Assembly (NCBI GenBank): GCA_015520115.1
Contig: WAQS01000006.1
Location: 1 to 5,279 of the forward strand
Direction of reading: 5' to 3'
DNA: 5,279 bases
From: Ferroglobus sp.
GTDB lineage: Archaea > Halobacteriota > Archaeoglobi > Archaeoglobales > Archaeoglobaceae
Positions 1 through 5,262 of the stretch are shown here, piece after piece (position 1 is the stretch's first letter; each line of letters begins with the position of its first letter). The notes beneath the pieces are model-generated. The model was not told where the DNA came from, did no database searches, and saw only the letters and a program-made list of their open reading frames with translations. Both the position numbers and the translations under genes were made by a program.

Positions 1-1008
1 ACTTTCCTTTTGACGGTCTTTCTATCATTCCTCCAAAAAAAACTCGGTGAGGAGAAAGGGCTAACCCCCGGGGCTGAGATGCTTGCTGCGATAGAGGAGG
101 CAAAAAACGTCGGAGCTGATATTCTCTTAATAGATAGAGACCTTGGAATCACGATGAGAAGGTTCTTAGACTCTCTAAGCTTTTTTGAAAAAATCAAGCT
201 CTTCTTTCACTTCATAAAGGGAATGTTCGAAGATGTTGACGTTGATGAGCTCATAGAGAAAGATCTTACGGAAATACTTGTGGAGGAGTTTAGGAGAATT
301 TCCCCAAACGCTGCGAAAGTTCTAGTGGACGAGAGAGACGCATTTATGGCTTACAACTTAATAAGAGCTGCCGAAAGGTACGAAAAAATTGTCGCAGTAG
401 TTGGAGCGGGACACAAAAAAGGGATCGAGAGGTATTTGAGCAAGCCAGAGGATATTCCAAGCATACCAGAGCTTTTGAAAGTTAAGAAAAAGAAATTCTC
501 GTTCGCAAAAGTTTTTGGTTTCGCAGTAACTTTCGTATTTCTTCTGATCTTCGTTACGGTAGCCTTAACGCTCGGCTTAAGCGAGGCGAGAGAGATCTTT
601 CTCATATGGTTTTTGATAAACGGTGTTCTTTCCGCTCTTTTCACTCTTGTAGCTGGCGGACATGTTTTTTCCGCTTTCGTGGCTTTCTTGGTTGCTTGGC
701 TAACGTCTCTGAATCCTTTAATAGCTGCTGGATGGTTCGCCGGACTTGTCGAAGCTTACGTAAGAAAACCGACGACCGACGACCTATACGAGCTGACAAA
801 AGCCGAAAGTCTAAAACAGTTGATGAAAAACAAAGCCTTCAGAGTTATTTTCGTTGCGGCAATGGCGAACGTGGGGAGCATGATAGGGACTTTCTTAGGT
901 TTGTGGATAATATGGGAAAAATATGGAGTAAACGTAAAAGAGGTGATTCAAGCTTTAATCCTTTCCGGATTAAATCCTTTTTTGATCAGCAAATCCTTAA
1001 CCTTCTGA
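1..1008 (+). CDS. TraB-family (TraB/PrgY-like) membrane protein, 5'-truncated
   Basis: The reading frame is open to the left edge (T-F-L before the TTG at 10), so the start lies upstream. Archaeal family members usually have about 390-410 residues, so roughly 60-70 are missing. The TTG at 10 is internal: the visible N-terminal helix ([10 protein letters not shown], then [12 protein letters not shown]) is interior family sequence. Counting from the codon at 10, visible motifs are IDRD (41-44) and VGAGHKKG (131-138), the conserved Gly-His motif of the soluble TraB domain. A basic KVKKKK segment (157-162) precedes about five hydrophobic helices near 170-190, 195-212, 214-235, 237-255 and 281-302. 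TraB homologues in enterococcal plasmids reduce pheromone activity, and the fold is related to EreA/ChaN-like hydrolases. The archaeal role is unknown, and proteolysis is only an inference. The 3' end overlaps the convergent aIF1 gene by 61 bp. Confidence 0.85.
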   Translation, partial: TFLLTVFLSFLQKKLGEEKGLTPGAEMLAAIEEAKNVGADILLIDRDLGITMRRFLDSLSFFEKIKLFFHFIKGMFEDVDVDELIEKDLTEILVEEFRRISPNAAKVLVDERDAFMAYNLIRAAERYEKIVAVVGAGHKKGIERYLSKPEDIPSIPELLKVKKKKFSFAKVFGFAVTFVFLLIFVTVALTLGLSEAREIFLIWFLINGVLSALFTLVAGGHVFSAFVAFLVAWLTSLNPLIAAGWFAGLVEAYVRKPTTDDLYELTKAESLKQLMKNKAFRVIFVAAMANVGSMIGTFLGLWIIWEKYGVNVKEVIQALILSGLNPFLISKSLTF

Positions 1009-1256
1009 ACATGATTCCCCTGCAATTCGATAACTCCGTTCTTAACAGTTCCTCCACAAGCGAGCTTCGACTTTAAAAACTTCGCAAGCTCTTCTAAATT
1101 TATCTCCGAGTCGTCTATCCCTTCAATTACTGTAACCTCCTTTCCGTACCTTCTCTTTACGACCTTTATTACGATCTGCTGCTGCTCCTTAGCCACCTCC
1201 TCGCACACGCACAAATCCTTAGGCAAACCACATATCTTGCAGATTTCCATCGCCAT
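948..1256 (-). CDS. sui1: Translation initiation factor aIF1 (SUI1 homologue)
   Basis: This 102-residue protein matches the usual length of archaeal SUI1/eIF1. It begins with a Cys-rich tag, C6-x2-C9 then C16-x-C18, a probable zinc-binding knuckle common in archaeal members. The SUI1 fold follows: a basic [15 protein letters not shown] segment (34-48), the helix [18 protein letters not shown] (52-69), and the diagnostic [26 protein letters not shown] block (69-94). aIF1 binds the small ribosomal subunit near the P site and enforces accurate start-codon selection with aIF2 and aIF1A. The start at 1256 is preferred over the ATG at 1250 because GGAGGG at 1273-1268 lies 11 nt upstream, against 17 nt for the alternative. 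A BRE/TATA lies about 50 nt upstream of the start. Its last 61 bp are antisense to the TraB gene end. Confidence 0.95.
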   Translation of the reverse strand: MAMEICKICGLPKDLCVCEEVAKEQQQIVIKVVKRRYGKEVTVIEGIDDSEINLEELAKFLKSKLACGGTVKNGVIELQGNHVQKVKDLLIKKGFNPERIKA

Positions 1257-1267
1257 CTTCTTTCAAT

Positions 1268-1273
1268 CCCTCC
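1268..1273 (-). promoter_or_regulatory. Ribosome-binding site of the aIF1 gene
   Basis: GGAGGG on the minus strand, 11 nt before the ATG at 1256. It decides between the two nearby ATGs (1256 and 1250) in favour of the upstream one. Confidence 0.65.
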
Positions 1274-1301
1274 TTTCAGTTTTTAAGAAAGTTCAAGCTG
1301 G

Positions 1302-1319
1302 TTTAATTTTAATCTTTCG
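1302..1319 (-). promoter_or_regulatory. BRE/TATA promoter of the aIF1 gene
   Basis: On the minus strand, CGAAAG (1319-1314) is a good BRE and is followed by the AT-rich element ATTAAAATTAAA (1313-1302). A start site about 25 nt downstream would fall near 1281. That gives a leader of roughly 25 nt carrying the GGAGGG ribosome-binding site. Archaeal promoter geometry is established; the exact start is inferred. Confidence 0.55.
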
Positions 1320-1428
1320 GTCTCTACTCCTCTGCTTAGCGATGCTGAGAAAGCTTTTAGAACGCCTACTGTTCTTAAATCCTCAACAAATCCAGAGAGT
1401 TACTGGGATGAAATTTTTAATGAACAAT

Positions 1429-1445
1429 AAATCGATTTTTATCGA
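1429..1445. repeat. AT-rich palindrome and small hairpin upstream of the redox operon
   Basis: AAATCGATTT (1429-1438) is a perfect 10-bp palindrome. It overlaps a second inverted repeat, TCGAT-TTTT-ATCGA (1432-1445). Both lie 23-39 bp upstream of the TATA box of the central operon, a plausible place for a regulator to bind. Short AT-rich palindromes arise by chance, so function is unproven. Confidence 0.35.
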
Positions 1446-1463
1446 CTTTGACAAAACCGATAA
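1439..1463. promoter_or_regulatory. Candidate operator dyad TTATCG-N13-CGATAA
   Basis: TTATCG (1439-1444) and CGATAA (1458-1463) form a 6-bp inverted repeat separated by 13 bp, so the arms are about two helical turns apart. It ends 4 bp before the TATA box at 1468 and would overlap the BRE. A bound protein there could compete with TFB. The TrmB-like regulator encoded in the same operon is the obvious candidate ligand, but that is inference. Confidence 0.35.
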
Positions 1464-1467
1464 GATG

Positions 1468-1475
1468 TTATATAT
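1468..1475 (+). promoter_or_regulatory. TATA box of the central redox operon
   Basis: TTATATAT with a purine-rich BRE-like stretch before it. A start about 25 nt downstream would fall at roughly 1495-1498, immediately before the ribosome-binding site at 1497-1504, so the leader would be very short. This position also excludes the longer in-frame extension of the first gene (open back to 1237). Confidence 0.65.
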
Positions 1476-1496
1476 TCCTCCCCCAAAAGTAAAAAT

Positions 1497-1504
1497 GGAG
1501 GTGA
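1497..1504 (+). promoter_or_regulatory. Ribosome-binding site of the first redox-operon gene
   Basis: GGAGGTGA, an 8-nt match to the archaeal anti-Shine-Dalgarno sequence, ends 5 nt before the ATG at 1510. It selects that ATG over the in-frame ATG at 1495, which it overlaps. Confidence 0.75.
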
Positions 1505-1509
1505 GAAAG

Positions 1510-1776
1510 ATGGTCGTGATAAAGCTCCTAACATCCCCAACTTGCCCCTACTGCCCAAGAGCGAGAGAAGTGTTAAGGAAATTCGCTCAGGAAAGGGAAG
1601 ACGTAATAGTGGTGGAGCTAAGCGTAACGACGGAAGAGGGTTTGAGAGAGGCTATGAAGTACGGCATATCCGGAGTCCCGGCTATAATAATCAACGACAG
1701 ATACGTGCTTTTGGGTGTTCCGAGAATTGAAGAGTTGGAAAGACTCGTTGAAGAAGTTAAGGGGGTGATAGCTTGA
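1510..1776 (+). CDS. Small glutaredoxin-like thioredoxin, CPYC active site
   Basis: This 88-residue single-domain thioredoxin-fold protein has the active-site dithiol C12-P-Y-C15 after strand VVIKLLTSPT, and the cis-proline loop G-V-P57-A. The C-terminal part ends in the helix EELERLVEEVKGVI. CPYC is the classical glutaredoxin motif, but archaea of this type generally lack glutathione, and proteins of this size in methanogens and Archaeoglobus act as small thioredoxins. It probably reduces protein disulfides in the cytoplasm, with electrons from a thioredoxin reductase encoded elsewhere. The ATG at 1510 is chosen because GGAGGTGA lies just upstream and the TATA box sits at 1468. The frame is open back to 1237, but that extension would contain the promoter. 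It is the first gene of the operon, and its TGA overlaps the TTG of the next gene (TTGA). Confidence 0.88.
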   Translation: MVVIKLLTSPTCPYCPRAREVLRKFAQEREDVIVVELSVTTEEGLREAMKYGISGVPAIIINDRYVLLGVPRIEELERLVEEVKGVIA

Positions 1777-2105
1777 AGGAGCTGAGTAAGGAGAACTTCT
1801 ACGATGAAATAAACAAGGACAAACTCGTTGTTGTTGACTTCTGGGCTGAGTGGTGCATGCCCTGCCACATGCTTGCTCCAGTGCTTGAAAAGCTGGAAAA
1901 GGAGTTCGAAGACGTTGAGTTCGCTAAGCTAAACACCGACGAAAATCCGGAGATAGCCATGCAGTACGGAATATTCAGCATACCGACAGTGCTGATGTTC
2001 TACAAGGGGGAAATCGTGAACAGCTTCGTTGGTGCTATGCCGGAAAGCGTAGTTAGGAGAGAGATAGAGAAAGCGCTGGAAAAAGTGGGAAATGAGGGTA
2101 ATTAA
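1773..2105 (+). CDS. trxA: Thioredoxin with WCMPC active site
   Basis: This 110-residue protein is a standard-length thioredoxin. VVVDFWAEWC (19-28) contains buried Asp22 and Trp27 before the redox pair C28-M-P-C31. The cis-proline loop is S69-I70-P71-T72, followed by the VLMFYKGE strand and the conserved FVGAMP region (85-90). It should serve as a cytoplasmic dithiol reductant. The canonical CGPC is replaced by CMPC and the usual Lys after the second Cys by His32. Residues inside the CXXC loop tune redox potential, so its partner range may differ from a housekeeping thioredoxin. The TTG start overlaps the previous stop, with GGGGTGA (1762-1768) 4 nt upstream, so translation is coupled. Its last 14 nt overlap the radical SAM gene. 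Two different dithiol carriers side by side suggest a relay or two targets. Confidence 0.93.
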   Translation: MKELSKENFYDEINKDKLVVVDFWAEWCMPCHMLAPVLEKLEKEFEDVEFAKLNTDENPEIAMQYGIFSIPTVLMFYKGEIVNSFVGAMPESVVRREIEKALEKVGNEGN

Positions 2106-2766
2106 AGTTGGAAATTGCAGGGTTGAAGCTGCTTATTGCAACCTTCGCTGTCCATACTGCACTCACTTAGAAATGAAATCAACTGACATGAACGTAGATG
2201 AAATCGTTAGCGAACTTGACGGCTGTGAAACCGTTTACATCGGTGGAGCCGAGCCAACGATTCACAGAGACCTAAAAGATCTCGTTGAAAAACTCGCGGA
2301 AAAGGGTGTAAAGGTCACTTTAAAAACATCCGGATTCAATCCTAAAGCCGTAGAGGAAGTTCTGAGTTTCGTAAACATGGTTGTATTGGAGATAAAAGGG
2401 GATTTTGATGATTTAAAGAAACTCTCGATTCTCATCGGACTAAACGAAGAAAGAACGAAAAAGTATCTCGAAAATTTCTTCAAGACGCTTGAAGCCGTCA
2501 GGAAGAGCGGAAAAAAGATAAGAATTTGGGCGAGGATGATAGAAAATTACCTTGACGCTGAAACGCTGGAGAGGGTCATGAGCAGAATTGGAAAAGTCGA
2601 TGAAGTCCTCGTCTATCAATACCTTTCCAAACCCGAGTGGGATAAAAAAGTAGAGTATTTATCTCCTCCAAGCTTTGAAGAGGTTGTAAAGGCTGGAAAG
2701 GTTGCTAAGAAGTTTGCGGATAAAGTTATCGTAGTTGCAGGGGGGAGGAGGTTTGAAATCGATTAA
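2092..2766 (+). CDS. Short radical SAM protein (PflA/NrdG-like core)
   Basis: This 224-residue protein carries the radical SAM cluster motif C16-N-L-R-C20-P-Y-C23 (CX3CX2C with an aromatic before the last Cys). These residues hold a [4Fe-4S] cluster that cleaves S-adenosylmethionine. GGAEPT (51-56) corresponds to the GGE/GGEP SAM-binding motif, LKTSG (77-81) to the third-strand motif, and VLEIKGDF (98-105) resembles the LDIK segment of activating enzymes. Size and motifs fit the compact PflA/NrdG/QueE type. The N-terminus before the cluster is only 15 residues and lacks the usual DYPG-type NrdG lead-in, so a standard NrdG is doubtful. No SPASM-type C-terminal cluster is visible. Cys9 and Cys45 are extra. 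The substrate is unknown. The ATG lies inside the thioredoxin gene (14-nt overlap) with a weak ribosome-binding site, consistent with coupling. Confidence 0.85.
   Translation: MRVIKVGNCRVEAAYCNLRCPYCTHLEMKSTDMNVDEIVSELDGCETVYIGGAEPTIHRDLKDLVEKLAEKGVKVTLKTSGFNPKAVEEVLSFVNMVVLEIKGDFDDLKKLSILIGLNEERTKKYLENFFKTLEAVRKSGKKIRIWARMIENYLDAETLERVMSRIGKVDEVLVYQYLSKPEWDKKVEYLSPPSFEEVVKAGKVAKKFADKVIVVAGGRRFEID
2742..2752 (+). promoter_or_regulatory. Ribosome-binding site of the TrmB-like regulator gene
   Basis: The run GGGGAGGAGGT lies inside the end of the radical SAM gene and directly abuts the TTG at 2753. GGAGG at 2744-2748 gives a 4-nt spacer, while AGGAGGT at 2746-2752 would give none. It favours the TTG at 2753 over the upstream in-frame TTG at 2735, which has no such signal. 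Confidence 0.6.
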
Positions 2767-3124
2767 GGAGGCTATATCGAGACTGAATTGCGATAACATC
2801 CTTGAATGCTTTTTCGGGTTGAATCAGAGCGACGTTTCTCTGTATTTCCTTTTGCTCTCCTCCGGAGAAATGAAGATCGACGAGATAAGTAAAGTTCTGA
2901 AAAAGGCGGAAAATTCCGTTTACAGATCCCTCCAGAAGTTAATGCTTGCTGGAATAGTAATCAGAGAGAAGAAGATAATCGAGGGAGGAGGGTACTTCTA
3001 CGTTTACAGAGCGATTCCGGCAAGAGAAGTGGCAGAAGAAATGAGAAAGCTGCTCTCCGCTTGGAATAAGAAAATGTCGGAAGCTATAGAGGAATTCGAG
3101 AGAAAGTACGGGGGTGCGAAATGA
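2753..3124 (+). CDS. TrmB-like winged-helix transcriptional regulator
   Basis: This 123-residue protein opens with a short helix and C19-F-F-G-L-N, typical of archaeal TrmB-like regulators. A winged helix-turn-helix follows: MKIDEISKVLKKAENSVYRSLQKLMLAG (40-67), with recognition helix ENSVYRSLQKL (53-63). The wing is REKKIIEGGGYFYVYRAIP (71-89), whose GGGYFYVY signature is characteristic. Helix 91-118 is probably for dimerisation. There is no sugar-binding domain as in full-length TrmB, so any ligand is unknown. Cys13 and Cys19 could respond to redox state, but that is speculation. The TTG start overlaps the radical SAM gene by 14 nt, and the stop overlaps the ferredoxin start (ATGA). A regulator in mid-operon suggests autoregulation, perhaps through the dyad at 1439-1463. 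Confidence 0.82.
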   Translation: MKSIKEAISRLNCDNILECFFGLNQSDVSLYFLLLSSGEMKIDEISKVLKKAENSVYRSLQKLMLAGIVIREKKIIEGGGYFYVYRAIPAREVAEEMRKLLSAWNKKMSEAIEEFERKYGGAK

Positions 3125-3294
3125 GCATAGCTGTTTTGAGCTGCCAGGGATGCGGAAAGTGCAGTCAAGTTTGTCCCACCGATGCTATCGTAAGAGAAGG
3201 CGGGAAAGTTGTGAGGATTGACGAGAGCAAGTGCATCAAGTGTTATAAATGCGTGGAGGTATGTCCTTACGGAGCGTTAATAAAAATGGACTAA
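3121..3294 (+). CDS. Small 2[4Fe-4S] ferredoxin
   Basis: This 57-residue protein is almost nothing but two cluster motifs: C8-x2-C11-x2-C14-x3-C18-P and C38-x2-C41-x2-C44-x3-C48-P. They are arranged as in clostridial-type 2[4Fe-4S] ferredoxins, where the last Cys of each motif ligates the other cluster. The sequence between them (DAIVREGGKVVRIDESK) and the closing YGALIKMD are typical. It is a low-potential one-electron carrier in the cytoplasm. The ATG overlaps the stop of the regulator gene (ATGA), with GGGGGTG near 3109-3115 as a possible ribosome-binding site. The 3' end overlaps the next gene by about 34 nt. Radical SAM enzymes need a low-potential electron to reduce their cluster, so it may serve the enzyme encoded two genes upstream. 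That pairing is inferred from context. Confidence 0.92.
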   Translation: MSIAVLSCQGCGKCSQVCPTDAIVREGGKVVRIDESKCIKCYKCVEVCPYGALIKMD

Positions 3295-3842
3295 TTTCCT
3301 TACTCGGTGGAGATAAAGAGGCAGAAAGAGCCGTAGAACTGCTAATAAAATACTCGAAAACGGGTGTGATTCCAAGAGAGGAGCTCGATGAAGAGCTTGT
3401 GATACTTTTCGAATCGGAAAAACTCGCTTTTCCGATAAAATCCGAAAAAGATAGCCTGTCTTGGGGTTCGAGGTTTTTAGTCGTTGAAGACCTCGAAATT
3501 CCTTACGTTATCAGAATAGTTTTCTCAGAATTTTGCAGTTGGAAAGAAGCCGTGAAAAAGTATTTCTCGCAGATCGGTGAAAAAGACCCAGAGACCTTCG
3601 TCAAAATAGTCGAGGAAGTTTTTAAGAAGAGAAAATACAGTTTCATTACCGGAGAAACTTTAACTGAGATTTCGCTAAAGTATGGAAAGGAGCCCGGAGC
3701 AGTTATAGCTGAATTGAAGGGTGCCGGAGTAATAAGCCCCTTCGCCGGATGCGGGAGGAGCTTGAGCAAACTCATGAAGCTTATCGGCTCTCCCGTGTAC
3801 GAGATAAACAGATTTCTCCTGAAAATGTACGAGTTACTTTAG
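3261..3842 (+). CDS. Conserved-looking protein of unknown function
   Basis: I do not recognise this 193-residue protein. It looks soluble, with no signal peptide or membrane helix. The N-terminal half is helical (AERAVELLIKYSKTG, 21-35, then REELDEELVILFESEK). A hydrophobic strand-rich middle follows (RFLVVEDLEIPYVIRIVFSEF, 71-91). The segment TLTEISLKYGKEPGAVIAELKGAGVIS (133-159) could be a winged helix-turn-helix, and the C-terminus is helical (PVYEINRFLLKMYELL). Two cysteines (C92 and C164 in FAGCGRS) are too few for a cluster by themselves. The start is uncertain: GGAGGT at 3255-3260 touches the ATG at 3261 with no spacer, and another in-frame ATG lies at 3249. Either start is inside the ferredoxin gene. 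It is the last operon gene and its stop overlaps the convergent gene by 9 bp. It may be an accessory or regulatory partner of the module. Confidence 0.75.
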   Translation: MSLRSVNKNGLISLLGGDKEAERAVELLIKYSKTGVIPREELDEELVILFESEKLAFPIKSEKDSLSWGSRFLVVEDLEIPYVIRIVFSEFCSWKEAVKKYFSQIGEKDPETFVKIVEEVFKKRKYSFITGETLTEISLKYGKEPGAVIAELKGAGVISPFAGCGRSLSKLMKLIGSPVYEINRFLLKMYELL

Positions 3843-5084
3843 TTCATCGAACCTTCTCTTCCTCATGTACCCCTTCAAACCCTTGTATCCAACCACAGCG
3901 ATTATGGCTACCGCAACTCCCCCACCAAGGTAGAGAAGAATCCTCTCCCTGTTTTCGCTGATGTATTCAGAGATTTTGCTAAAAGCCTCGCTAATCGGCT
4001 TAAATGCCCCTTCTTCCTTCTCGGGAGTTGGCGTTGGGGTTGGTGTGGGTGTCTCTTCTTCCTCCATCAGCCCTTGCATCTCCGTGATCATCATATCAAG
4101 CTCGCTCAACTTTTCGTCGAGCGTTTTTTCAACGTCTTCCAGAACTCTCTCCGCATCATCGAAAAGCTCTTTGTCTATGTAATCTCCGGCAGCTGTAAGT
4201 TTCTGATTTAATTCCGAATAAATCCTTTTGAAGTCTTCAAGCTTAATCTCATAGTTTAAAGTCGAAACTCCTTCGCTTTTTAATCTGGTTATAATAACGT
4301 CTGCTTCATCCATTTTGTACAGAAAGTCTCCAAGTTTCTCTTCCAACTTGCTCTTTTTGAATTCGAGCTCCGACTTTATCAGAAGTTTTTCCGCTTCTAA
4401 AATGTAGCTTTCAGCTTTTCCGAGACTTTCGTTGGCTTGAAGGTACTCCTCATTTTTGAAGTTGCTCTCTCCATCGCTCAAAGATTCCTCAGCTTCCTTC
4501 AGCTTCTCCTTCGCCAGAACGACGTAAACACCTTTTTCCTCAAGCTCGTTAGCCTTTGCTTTTAAGGAGTCCAGTTTGTTCTTAAGCTCGTTTATAAAGC
4601 TTTCAAAAGCCTGAACGTTAACGACCTTTATCTTAACCGGCTCTACCGCATTTTCCTCGGCATCCTGAATGTCAATATATAAAGCGTATATCTTGGCAAT
4701 CCTCTCCTCCACAGTCGGAACCTTTCCAGAAACTTCGACTTTTATTTCAGCAACCCCGTCTTCCCAATCCTTTACGTCGGCTTTAACGTACTCCTTTCCA
4801 GTAAAGTATCTTATAGCCCCCGTTCCTCCGTAAACGACTTTAACGGTAATCTCCGGATTTTCAAGGGAGGTGTTAAACTCGTAATACCTTCCATCTATCT
4901 TTTTCGCATCATCGTCCGTTTTCGGCTGGATTGTGAGGTTGAAACTTATTTCATCCCCAGGAAGGTAAAAATCTTTCAGTTTTGGCTCGATGATTGGTTC
5001 GGAAAAGTTTTCACTCGAAATTTGCTCCGCTGCCAAAGCAACTCCAATGAGCAGGAGGAGCATCAGTGGCAGGATTTTTCTCAT
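3834..5084 (-). CDS. Secreted coiled-coil surface protein with C-terminal membrane anchor
   Basis: Read from the ATG at 5084, the product has 416 residues. Residues 1-18 are a signal peptide (MRK, a Leu-rich core, then ALA with cleavage near 18-19). A beta-rich domain (about 35-155) precedes a highly charged helical region (160-343) rich in Glu, Lys and Leu, probably coiled coil. Next come the linker TPTPTPTPTP (345-354), a membrane helix (about 382-402) and a basic tail (YMRKRRFDELK). It should be an extracellular protein anchored by its C-terminus, with the tail inside. There are sequons at N26, N49, N71 and N218 and no cysteine. A TTG at 5099 is possible, but the ATG gives a clean signal peptide and sits where transcription should start, implying a leaderless mRNA. 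I know no function; a role in the cell envelope or in assembly of surface structures is only a guess. Confidence 0.82.
   Translation of the reverse strand: MRKILPLMLLLLIGVALAAEQISSENFSEPIIEPKLKDFYLPGDEISFNLTIQPKTDDDAKKIDGRYYEFNTSLENPEITVKVVYGGTGAIRYFTGKEYVKADVKDWEDGVAEIKVEVSGKVPTVEERIAKIYALYIDIQDAEENAVEPVKIKVVNVQAFESFINELKNKLDSLKAKANELEEKGVYVVLAKEKLKEAEESLSDGESNFKNEEYLQANESLGKAESYILEAEKLLIKSELEFKKSKLEEKLGDFLYKMDEADVIITRLKSEGVSTLNYEIKLEDFKRIYSELNQKLTAAGDYIDKELFDDAERVLEDVEKTLDEKLSELDMMITEMQGLMEEEETPTPTPTPTPEKEEGAFKPISEAFSKISEYISENRERILLYLGGGVAVAIIAVVGYKGLKGYMRKRRFDELK
4023..4052 (-). repeat. Thr-Pro dipeptide repeat linker (5 x TP)
   Basis: Ten codons encode TPTPTPTPTP between an acidic EEEE stretch and the juxtamembrane region. 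Synonymous codons vary (ACA, ACC, ACG and ACT for Thr), so the repeat is kept at the protein level and is not a recent slippage expansion. Such linkers commonly span the archaeal S-layer and can be O-glycosylated. Confidence 0.8.
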
Positions 5085-5105
5085 GGCAGAAAATCTCAAG
5101 GGGGA

Positions 5106-5116
5106 GATTTAAATTT
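5106..5116 (-). promoter_or_regulatory. TATA box of the surface-protein gene
   Basis: AAAATTTAAAT on the minus strand, centred near 5111. Start-site spacing of about 25-27 nt places transcription initiation at 5084-5086, essentially on the ATG at 5084. There is no ribosome-binding site before that ATG or before the TTG at 5099, which fits a leaderless transcript. Confidence 0.5.
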
Positions 5117-5230
5117 TACCTTACTTGGCACAAAAACCTTCAAAATTTCTTTAGCTCGCTTGATGGATCACCTTGGAACTGCTTTGTACGAAGTTGAAAA
5201 GTTCGAGATAAATTAGGCTTGCAGCGGAGA

Positions 5231-5242
5231 ATTTTTATATCC
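5231..5242 (+). promoter_or_regulatory. TATA box upstream of the tRNA gene
   Basis: ATTTTTATATCC, with core TTTATAT at 5234-5240. A start about 25 nt downstream falls at 5260-5264, at or just before the predicted first base of the tRNA. The preceding purine-rich GCGGAGA could be the BRE. Confidence 0.55.
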
Positions 5243-5262
5243 TTCTGTTTGCTCTTAGTTGG

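Noticed and set aside
351..644. Minus-strand open frame inside the TraB gene
   Set aside because: It is antisense to well-recognised TraB sequence, has no promoter or ribosome-binding site, and has a low-complexity product.
606..1076. Second plus-strand frame overlapping the TraB gene
   Set aside because: The product is Arg/Ser/Cys-rich out-of-frame translation of a recognised gene, with no initiation signal.
1320..1428. Possible C/D-box small RNA around GATGCTGA in the intergenic region
   Set aside because: No properly spaced pair of C (RTGATGA) and D (CTGA) boxes was found on either strand. Nothing else is visible in this stretch.
1237..1509. In-frame upstream extension of the CPYC protein to 1237 (about 91 extra codons)
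   Set aside because: It would overlap the aIF1 start and include a clear TATA box and the ribosome-binding site. The extra sequence has no protein-like character, and the 88-residue form is complete for its family.
3109..3294. Ferredoxin as a frameshifted C-terminal domain of the regulator
   Set aside because: The regulator ends cleanly after its dimerisation helix, and the ferredoxin has its own ATG in an ATGA coupling. Two separate genes explain the sequence without an error.
3961..4182. Plus-strand frame with a GVGVGVGV repeat
   Set aside because: The GV repeat is only the antisense reading of the TP linker codons in the surface-protein gene.
5022..5216. Plus-strand frame ending at 5216
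   Set aside because: Its first part is antisense to the signal peptide of the surface protein. The remaining roughly 39 codons have no start signal or recognisable features.
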